DNA of 64,000 bases from Piezodorus guildinii (Eukaryota > Arthropoda > Insecta > Hemiptera > Pentatomidae), in assembly GCA_023052935.1 (NCBI GenBank), contig CM041297.1, forward strand, positions 89,321,521-89,385,520, read 5' to 3'. This document shows, in pieces, positions 56,552-64,000 of the stretch (within the stretch, counting starts at the first letter, position 1; the number at the start of each line of letters is the position of its first letter). The translations under genes and the position numbers were made by a program. The notes below the pieces were generated by a model. The model was not told the DNA's origin. It did not search any database and was given only the letters and a program-made list of their open reading frames with translations.

Positions 56552-57090
56552 TACTTTCACTTAATATATATAGTGAAAATTTTCAACGGAAATACACGTT
56601 TTAGGGTCTCCTGAGTCCAAATAACCAAGTCCCGCAAAAAGGTCTGTGTGTGTGTGTGTGTGTGGTAACTCCCGGGCGGAAACGGTAGGTCCTATGAAAC
56701 TGAAATTTCATATTTAAGACAACTATACGCCCGAGACGTGACAAAACTTTTTTCATCAAAATGAGCTTACCAGAAGAGGCTCTTTATACCATGCATTTTG
56801 CACTTTTTTTCGATTTTCTCGAAAACGGTTCCGACGATTTTGATTAAACTCGCTATATCGATGTAAAATTAAATGGGCTTTAATATCATGTAGGTTTTAT
56901 TTGGATAAAAATGGTCTGACAGGGCTTAAATGCCGATATTTTAAATTGTCTTCCCCTAAAGTACCTTTAATTTTGTAGATTCAATAATAATAACTAGATT
57001 ATCTTGTTAACGCTGATGAAAAACAGGTAAATATACAAATTGAATAAATTCGATACCCAACTAAAGGAGAAAACAGAAAAAATATTTTTT
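56552..57090 (+). mobile_element. 0.85-kb interspersed element, copy H (truncated, tandem to G)
   Basis: Follows copy G head to tail after about 20 bp, nearly identical to it, with a slightly longer (GT)n. It stops at AAAACAGAAAAAATATTTTT; the last third is missing. Confidence 0.93.
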
Positions 57091-58700
57091 ATTATGTGTT
57101 AACAATAAACGTGTTATTTAAAACCATGAGTTTACATATAGTTTTATTTATAAATTGTTTTTATTTATAATTTTTTAACGACTTTGGTTTTTAAAATATA
57201 GCAACCATCATTATTCTGTATAATTATCGGTTTAATTTTTAGAACAGTTTCAGTTTTATACTTGTCGATGATATTTATGAATCAAAATAATGCTAATTAT
57301 TTGTGTAATTATTTTTTGACGAATATATTATAAAGAAATACTCATACATTATTTTGAATAGGCTTTTATGTTTTAATTGAATATATCCACCTTTTATAAA
57401 TAATGGAAATCAGGGTGAAAAAAAAACCTTTTATTTAAATATTCATTGGAATCGTTCAAAACCCTTTGTAAATGGTACATTAACATACACTTTCTAGAGG
57501 AATCCGAATCGATAGACTTCCATCCTTAACCAGGGCACATAGACCACGTTTTCATGCATAGGTAATGGCTACACAAGTAGGGTGGAATAATTAAATGCTT
57601 TTATTGTGTCCAAATGAAAGCTTGGTAAATATTGGTTTCATTATAAATTAATTCAATTTTAGAAACGTTTTAAGAAAGAAGAGGTGCTATTTGCATTTTT
57701 TTTTTTCAATTGGAAGGGCTTTTTAATCATTGCTATTTAAATATAATGAGCTTACCAATCAAGAACGCTGTATCTCTAAGTATGTTTTTAATTTACTTTT
57801 TGAATTGTATTATAGAAATAATTTAAAGTTTTTTTTTTCTTTTTAAACCTTTTGTCTGAGTAATATTAGTCAATCTATGAAGATAAAATACATCGATATC
57901 TTCACCTTGAAAATTGTTTGTACTGGAGGCGATATTTAATGCTAATTTTAAAAATTAATTGATTTATTATCTGTAGGAAAATTTAAAAATATCATGGGAC
58001 AACATAATATTTAGAAGTTTTTTTACAAATGACAGGCTTAATATTTTTATTATGCGGCAAATCATTATACTGTTGTTTATCTTATAATAAGTTTTATATC
58101 TTAAATTTATAATATGCCTTTCACAGAAATATCTTAGTCCAATTGAAAAAAAAAAAAAAAATATGTTAAGGAGTCTAGTGATTTTTGGAAGACGTTTAAC
58201 ACGCTCTTCTCTTTTTTTTTTTTTTTTGTTTTATAAATGAAATCAACAATAATTATATATTAAAATACTTCATTATATTATAATAATTATATATCCATTA
58301 CATTTATATTCTGATTAATAAATATGTGTTTCTAGCCCAGAATAACCCCTAATTTCAAGACTAGCTAAATAAATATCTTGAAAAATATTATATAAAATAA
58401 TATATTGATAAATAAACTTAAAAATAATAATAAACTTTAAAGATATTTCGAAACAATATTTTTTCGTTAGATCAGTAAGGTAAAGTTATTATAAAAACCA
58501 AATAAGTAATTTGTTTCTGATTTCGTAGATTTTCATATGACACCCTATACCAGTGGTTTCCAACTACGACGTCCAGGAGTCCGCGAGATTTTATTGGAAA
58601 ATGATTTTAAAATATCTCAATTGAAAAATAGCTAATATTAAGGTAATTATTGTATTTATAAATTTTAGTAACTTTGTTCGCGTGCATGTCAACTCGCCTT
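57091..58700. other. AT-rich spacer
   Basis: 1.6 kb without recognisable genes. Several poly-A/T runs (58149-58162, 58212-58227). Confidence 0.45.
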
Positions 58701-58734
58701 TACTTTTAATGATTTTTATTAATATAGGTATTAT

Positions 58735-59104
58735 TACGGTACTGCGTAAAATATTTGGTCCAAAGAGAGATAAGGCCACTGGAGAGTTTAGAAGGTTGCA
58801 CAACGCGGAATTGCGGAATTTGTATCATGTGAATATAACTGAGTTGATAGCATCGAGGAGACTCAAATGGGCGAGTAAAGTAGTTGGGCTCGGTGAAGAG
58901 CGGATTCCGAGAAAGTTAGTATTCGCTGATCCGACAGGTAGGCGTCCGAAAGGTAGGCCGAAGCGTCGATGGGAGGATTGCGTTAAGGCTAATCTCGGGG
59001 CTTGGGCTTGAACGGTAAACATTGGACGCGTCTGGGTAGGCGGAATTTGGTGGTATCGGCATCGAACCTTCGGGTTCGGTAAGCCTATTATTATTATTAT
59101 TATA
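58735..59104 (+). pseudogene. RTE-like LINE 3' fragment
   Basis: The open frame reads TVLRKIFGPKRDKATGEFRR, LHNAELRNLYHVNITELIAS, RRLKWASKVVGLGEERIPRK, LVFADPTGRRPKGRPKRRWE and DCVKANLG before frameshifting. It matches the 34.4-kb copy with fewer breaks. The 3' end is GAACCTTCGGGTTCGGTAAG followed by (TTA)n. ATTAATATAGGTATTATT flanks both sides, a likely target duplication. Confidence 0.88.
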
Positions 59105-59357
59105 GGTATTATTAATATAGGTATAATTATAGAACCAATGAAATGAACTCTATAATCAGGCTCTAAGAAAATGGTTATAGCATATACTATCTAGGATTAT
59201 CTTGAATATTTCAAACATATTCACTAAATTGTCAGTCCATTATTTCAACAACAAAAGGTTACTCTTAGTCAGATGCGTCTTAAAATTAGAATGTATTGTA
59301 TAAAGCACCACTTTAAGAAATATTCAGTATTCTTTTATTGAACAAATTTACGTGATT
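59105..59357. other. Spacer
   Basis: Nothing recognised. Confidence 0.35.
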
Positions 59358-59370
59358 ACTTTTGCATTGA

Positions 59371-59590
59371 TAGGGAGCCCGTGGCTGAGTGGCTCGCGCG
59401 CTAGTCTACTACGCCAAAGGTTGTGAGTTCGAATCCCAGTCGGAGGGAATGGTGGCTACTCACAAAATTAGGCGTAGGGAGTGATGACCCCTCCCTATAA
59501 AATACATCGAGAAACGTGAGTGTAATAACCTGAGATTACACCGCGAGGCCAATGATCTACACGGCTTGTCGCACCACTGGAAAAAAAATA
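59371..59590 (+). mobile_element. tRNA-derived SINE, family 4, complete copy
   Basis: A box GTGGCTGAGTGGCTCGCGCG, B box GAGTTCGAATCCC, then a short body (GGGAGTGATGACCCCTCCC, ACACGGCTTGTCGCACCACT) and a poly-A tail. A 13-bp duplication ACTTTTGCATTGA lies at 59358-59370 and 59591-59603. The body is unrelated to the other three families. Confidence 0.95.
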
Positions 59591-59899
59591 ACTTTTGCAT
59601 TGAATTCTGCAATTGATTTCTACTAAATTAATATATCTATCTACATTAATATATATATCTTTTTAAGTTATATAAGGGAATGTTTTAGCATTCGTTTCCA
59701 AAATAAACCAAATATTTCATTATTTGATTTCAAATATTTTACTAAAAATTAGTAAAATAAATAAAAAACCTTAAACCAAAAATATTATGAATCAGTTGCA
59801 AGGTATTATACCTCTTTCTCAGAACCAGCCTTATGGCATTTTAAATTTACTTTTAATTAGTGTATATAATATCTATAGAATGGGTATATTCTTACTTAC

Positions 59900-60026
59900 C
59901 CTGTTCTCCTGAACGACGATGGGATTGCCAATTACCATTTTATACCAGACGATCCACATGAGGTCATTAGCTGCGAATGACGAGAACAACTGTACATGAA
60001 TTGCGATCCTTGTACAGCGCAAGCTC
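59900..60026 (-). CDS. Class B (secretin-type) GPCR, internal exon covering TM2
   Basis: A 127-bp exon read on the minus strand. The acceptor is TGTGTTACAG (AG at 60028-60027) and the donor GTAAGTAAG (from 59899), both consensus. The first base completes a codon from the previous exon (probably Arg); 42 codons follow and the exon ends on a codon boundary. The peptide starts SLRCTRIAIHVQLFSSFAAN, continues DLMWIVWYKMVIGNP and ends VVQENR. The pattern R-S-L-x-C-x-R-x-x-I-H-x-x-L-F-x-S-F with W-x-x-W-Y is diagnostic of the intracellular loop 1/TM2/extracellular loop 1 region of class B receptors. It best fits insect DH31/calcitonin-like receptors, with PDF receptors as the alternative. Such receptors bind peptide hormones and signal through cAMP. 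No neighbouring exon is recognised; flanking introns are filled with repeats. Confidence 0.87.
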
Positions 60027-60169
60027 CTGTAACACATGATAACAATTTATTGTAACAAAAATTATTAACTAAATAAATATGGGTTTATTATTAACTGTTC
60101 ATAGGAAAATGAAATAAAATATGGGAAACGTTGGGTACTAATAGACAGAATAAAAAATCGGAACAAGAG

Positions 60170-60487
60170 AAAAACTTCGGCCAACCAGATGGTGGGACGA
60201 GAGTAGATATAAAATGCCGATTCTGGCCCAGGGCTCCGGTGCCGAGCTGGCCCACTTTTTTGTGGAGTCAATCAGATGCCAGCATTTGGTCACGTGACCT
60301 ATGGCGGGAGATTTGAATTTGAATTTCGACCGCGACCTAACCTTATCCACGCTGGTTCGCGCCATCGACCTAACCTAAACCACTAAGCCACGCCCCTTTT
60401 CAGTCACGTGACCCTTCATCAACCTAACCTAAACCACTAAGCCACGCCCCTTTTTGATCACGTGACCCCCGTTTGAGAGTATTAAGT
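60170..60487. promoter_or_regulatory. GC-richer block with clustered factor-like motifs
   Basis: Three CACGTGAC E-box-like sites (60291, 60404 and 60460 approximately), two copies of a 50-bp unit with CCTAACCTAAACCACTAAGC then CACGCCCC, and ATGGCGGGAGATTTGAA near 60301. The last has the spacing of a CDE/CHR cell-cycle element. No gene start is recognised nearby, so regulatory function is speculative. The block leads directly into the tandem array. Confidence 0.35.
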
Positions 60488-62250
60488 CTTTATAAAGCAT
60501 GAGTCTACCCGGCGTCCAATTTCTTTTCCCTACGTTTTGGGCTAATTTAGTATTTATAAAGCATGAGTCTACCCGTCCGCCATTTTCTTTTATGACGTCA
60601 CAATTCACAAAGCATGAGTCTACCCGGCGTCCATTTTCTTTTCCCTACGTTTTGGGCTAATTTAGTATTTATAAAGCATGAGTCTACCCGGACGCCATTG
60701 TGCTTCCCCCACTCCTTCAATAGTTAACCAATCAGAGTGCCTAACTTGAGAGTTCCTCCCGGCTAGGTCCGATGGTCAAATTGTAATGGTGTGCTTTTAC
60801 GAAACCTTTCAAACTGTGACATAACCTTACTATTGTTTACATTAATTGAAACCTCCCTTTCTGTTACATAACCTTCTTATTGTTTACATTTTGCTCCCCT
60901 CCCCCCTCCCACTCCTTTAATAGTTAACCAATCAGAGTGCCTAACTTGAGAGTTTATAAAGCATGAGTCTACCAGGCGTCCATTTTCTTTTCCCTACGTT
61001 TTGAGCGTATTAAGTCTTTATAAAGCATGAGTCTACCCGGCGTCCATTTTCTTTTCCCTACGTTTTGGGCTAATTTAGTATTTATAAAGCATGAGTCTAC
61101 CCGGCGTCCAGTTTCTTTTCCCTACGTTTTGGGCTAATTTAGTATTTATAAAGCATGAGTCTACCCGTCCGCCATTTTCTTTTATGACGTCACAATTCAC
61201 AAAGCATGAGTCTACCCGGCGTCCATTTTCTTTTCCCTACGTTTTGGGCTAATTTAGTATTTATAAAGCATGAGTCTACCCGGACGCCATTGTGCCTCCC
61301 CCACTCCTTCAATAGTTAACCAATCAGAGTGCCTAACTTGAGAGTTCCTCCCGGCTAGGTCCGATGGTCAAATTGTAATGTGTGCTTTTACGAAACCTTT
61401 CAAACTGTGACATAACCTTACTATTGTTTACATTAATTGAAACCTCCCTTTCTGTTACATAACCTTCTCATTGTTTACATTTTGCTCCCCTCCCCCCTCC
61501 CACTCCTTTAATAGTTAACCAATCAGAGTGCCTAACTTGAGAGTTTATAAAGCATGAGTCTACCAGGCGTCCATTTTCTTTTCCCTACGTTTTGAGCGTA
61601 TTAAGTCTTTATAAAGCATGAGTCTACCCGGCGTCCATTTTCTTTTCCCTACGTTTTGGGCTAATTTAGTATTTATAAAGCATGAGTCTACCCGGCGTCC
61701 AGTTTCTTTTCCTTACGTTTTGGGCTAATTTAGTATTTATAAAGCATGAGTCTACCCGTCCGCCATTTTCTTTTATGACGTCACAATTCACAAAGCATGA
61801 GTCTACCCGGCGTCCATTTTCTTTTCCCTACGTTTTGGGCTAATTTAGTATTTATAAAGCATGAGTCTACCCGGACGCCCAAACTGTGACATAACCTTAC
61901 TATTGTTTACATTTATTGAAACCTCCCTTACTGTTACATAACCTTCTCATTGTTTACATTTTGCTCCCCTCCCCCCTCCCACTCCTTCAATAGTTAACCA
62001 ATCAGAGTGCCTAACTTGAGAGTTTATAAAGCATGAGTCTACCAGGCGTCCATTTTCTTTTCCCTACGTTTTTAGCGTATTAAGTCTTTAGAAAGCATGA
62101 GTCTACCCGGCGTCCATTTTCTTTTCCCTACGTTTTGGGCTAATTTAGTATTTATAAAGCATGAGTCTACCCGTCCGCCATTTTGTTTTATGACGTCACA
62201 ATTTAAAAGCCTTAAGTCTATCCAGCCGCCATTTCGTTTTTTTTTTTAAT
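60488..62250 (+). repeat. Higher-order tandem array (592-bp unit, AAGCATGAGTCTACC monomers)
   Basis: Nineteen copies of AAGCATGAGTCTACC lie between 60497 and 62175, mostly preceded by TTTAT and followed by CGGCGTCCATTTTCTTTTCC or CCGCCATTTTCTTTTATGAC. Six such monomers plus a unique segment (CCAATCAGAGTGCCTAACTT, CCCGGCTAGGTCCGATGGTC, CATAACCTTACTATTGTTTA) form a unit repeated at about 592-bp spacing (GACGCC landmarks at 60691, 61283, 61874). The third unit is shortened. A degenerate monomer at 62200 ends the array. No ORF. Confidence 0.95.
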
Positions 62251-62369
62251 ATATGATGATTATACCTGACCGGTTCGAGCATGCACCGACATGTCGAATC
62301 ATGTAAAAACAGGTTAGCGAAAGTACAAACAGGTTTGAATCATGTTTAAGCATGCAGGTATGTGAAACG

Positions 62370-62770
62370 GAAACACGGACTTTGAACCTTCCTAATGCCT
62401 TTAATATAAACATCGTTATAGGGCTTCTTAATCCTATACAGCTTTGAACTTTGATCTTTAATCCTACATTTTAAGTAGCGATAAAAATTTCCTTAAGCTT
62501 AAACGTAAACATGAACTTTGAACCTTCTTAATGCCTTTAATATAAACATCGTTATACGGCTCCTTAATCCTGTACAGCTTTGAACTTTGATCCTTAATCC
62601 TAATATTTAAATAGCGATAAAAGGTTCCTTAAGCTCTTGGACTACGGTCTATTATCTTCCTATGTGTAATGATTTTTAATCCTATATAGCTTTGAACTTT
62701 GATTCTTAATCCTACTATTTAAATAGCGATAATAGGCTCCTTAAGCTCTGAGACTTTGAAGCATTATTAT
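62370..62770 (+). repeat. Tandem repeat, about 136 bp, three diverged copies
   Basis: Repeated landmarks are TTTGAACCTTC.TAATGCC, CTTAATCCTATACAGC, TTTGAACTTTGAT and TAGCGATAA followed by TTCCTTAAGCT. The third copy has a divergent first half. Confidence 0.9.
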
Positions 62771-62943
62771 ATATATAAATATAATGCGGACCTTGTACGT
62801 TTCATGTCTTAGTATAGTAAATCCCTAAAGATTTAATCGTAAAAAAAGATAAATTTAAGACGTCAATATCAACTTCGTACTGATAATTGCTTAAAGTATA
62901 AATATTCCTTAAGCTCTGAGACTTTGAACCATTACCCTCTTAA

Positions 62944-62978
<35 letters not shown>

Positions 62979-63105
62979 TAATGCGGATTTTGTACGTTTT
63001 ATCTCTTAGTATAGTAAAAAGATTTAATCGTAAACAAGATAAATTTAAGACGTAAATATCAACTTTGTTCTAATAATTGCTGAAAGTATAAATATATAAT
63101 AATAT
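62771..63105 (+). repeat. Tandem repeat, about 195 bp, two copies, with (TA)n
   Basis: ATAAATATAATGCGGA, TTGTACGTTT, AAGATTTAATCGTAAA and GATAAATTTAAGACGT recur in order at 62776 and 62972. A (TA)n tract at 62944-62972 lies in the second copy. CTTAAGCTCTGAGACTTTGA links these to the preceding repeat. Confidence 0.9.
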
Positions 63106-63640
63106 AAAACTTGTACCTATTTCGGTAGGCGAATATCATTTTTTTATATATTTTTTCAACCGTTTTAATTGTTTTCTCAACTTCTTAGACCATTTTTTTT
63201 ACCTTTTCTATGTATTATTTACTTATCATTAACAATTCTGCTTTAGAATTGCTATTTCGCGATGTTTTCGGAAGAGTTCGTCTCGGCCGGCTTCGGTCTT
63301 CTACCTCACCTAGTTGGACAATCTCTAATCCTTCCGAAAGAAATAAACAATGATATCGTTAATTCTATCGAAAAAACAACTAACTAGTGTTATCTCTTGC
63401 TAAGGTATTATCAATAATATAGCCGTGAATAATGATACACTACATCGTAATTATTTCGTATTACACGAGTTTATCGCATCATTATATAGTCGTTAAGTAA
63501 TCAAAGTTTAGAACCTTTTTCAGTTCAATATTGAGCCTTCAGCTCTTTGATTTTGAATTTTTAATCTTTAAAAACATAATAAAAATAGTACGTTGTGACA
63601 GAAAATTTCAATAAACACCTCTATCTAACTTTAACTAGTA
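63106..63640. other. No gene recognised
   Basis: AT-rich. A GC-richer stretch at 63255-63330 (GTCTCGGCCGGCTTCGGTCT) has no readable domain. Confidence 0.4.
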
Positions 63641-64000
63641 TACGACGCCCACTATTAATCACGTGACCTATGAACACATCCCCTTATTGTTCATGCCTTT
63701 TTCTAATCAGCTAATCAAATTGCTCCATTTTATGGATTTGAAAGTTCCTTCCGGCTAGGTCCGATAGTCATCGCTAACCTACTTATTGTAATTATAAAAA
63801 TTCAATCAACATTTCTACCTAAACTTTACTAACCTACCATTCCCTTTTTAATCACGTGACCTTTGGACCCTGTCCCTTATCATTCATACCCAACTCTAAT
63901 CGGTACTCTATTTTAAGCATCTGAAAGTTTCACCCGGCGAAGTCCGATGGCACTTGGTAACCTACTCATTGTGCTTACAGCAGCTAATCAAATCCCCCCC
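63641..64000 (+). repeat. Diverged continuation of the 60-62 kb array
   Basis: Two degenerate units share the landmarks AATCACGTGACCT (63658, 63852), CATTTTATGGATTTGAAAG and TTCCTTCCGGCTAGGTCCGA (63745; second CACCCGGCGAAGTCCGATGG at 63931) with the unique segment of the main array. The repeat runs off the window. Confidence 0.85.

Noticed and set aside
60065..60365. Minus and plus frames of 61-75 codons beside the receptor exon
   Set aside because: They could be upstream exon sequence, but there is no receptor-like motif or good splice pair, and the region is made of repeated motif blocks.
60488..62250. CRISPR-like regular spacing
   Set aside because: The sequences between repeats are themselves repeated, units are of eukaryotic satellite type and there are no cas genes.

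Overview
The window is AT-rich arthropod nuclear DNA, most probably from an insect. It has no bacterial-style gene arrays. It is full of eukaryotic transposon families typical of insects: Jockey-like, R1-like, I-like and RTE-like LINEs, mariner and Tc1 transposons, a Ty3/gypsy fragment, a solo LTR and four kinds of tRNA-derived SINE. Long (TA)n and poly-A tracts and one spliced host exon fit the same picture. The species cannot be named from the sequence.

Host genes are almost absent. One exon is convincing: minus strand, 59900-60026, with canonical splice sites, encoding the TM2 region of a class B (secretin-type) GPCR similar to insect DH31/calcitonin-like or PDF receptors. A short GC-rich, GC3-biased minus-strand block at 11523-11657 may be a second exon, of unknown identity. 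The window therefore looks like large introns or intergenic DNA filled by repeats.

Layout: 0.3-9 kb holds a (TA)n tract, one copy of a 0.85-kb interspersed family, SINEs and decayed LINE fragments. 9.9-14.5 kb holds a Jockey tail, the GC-rich block, a gypsy pol 3' end with its LTR start, and an I-like LINE. 15.3-18 kb is an inverted-repeat structure around another 0.85-kb copy. 19.4-21 kb holds a second I-like LINE with an open RNase H frame. 25-28.8 kb is a pile-up of Jockey-like copies with a nested SINE. 29.4-37.3 kb holds a Tc1 element, a nested cluster (0.85-kb element carrying a solo LTR and a mariner), an RTE tail and a second mariner. 37.4-43.5 kb is rearranged, with inverted and direct duplications and two 0.85-kb copies head to head. 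46.5-48.9 kb is a long palindrome with arms of about 940 bp. 49.7-53.9 kb is a 0.85-kb copy split by a 3.4-kb R1-clade retrotransposon that has an intact RT frame but an internal inversion. 54.3-57.1 kb holds a palindromic MITE and two tandem 0.85-kb copies. 59.4-60 kb holds a SINE and the GPCR exon. 60.2-64 kb is a motif-rich tandem array that continues past the window edge.

Nothing here forms an operon or pathway. The functional content is one receptor exon plus selfish DNA. The most unusual items are the 0.85-kb family (layout like Helentron-derived/DINE-1 elements), the internally inverted R1 element, the 2.5-kb palindrome and the 592-bp higher-order array rich in transcription-factor-like motifs.
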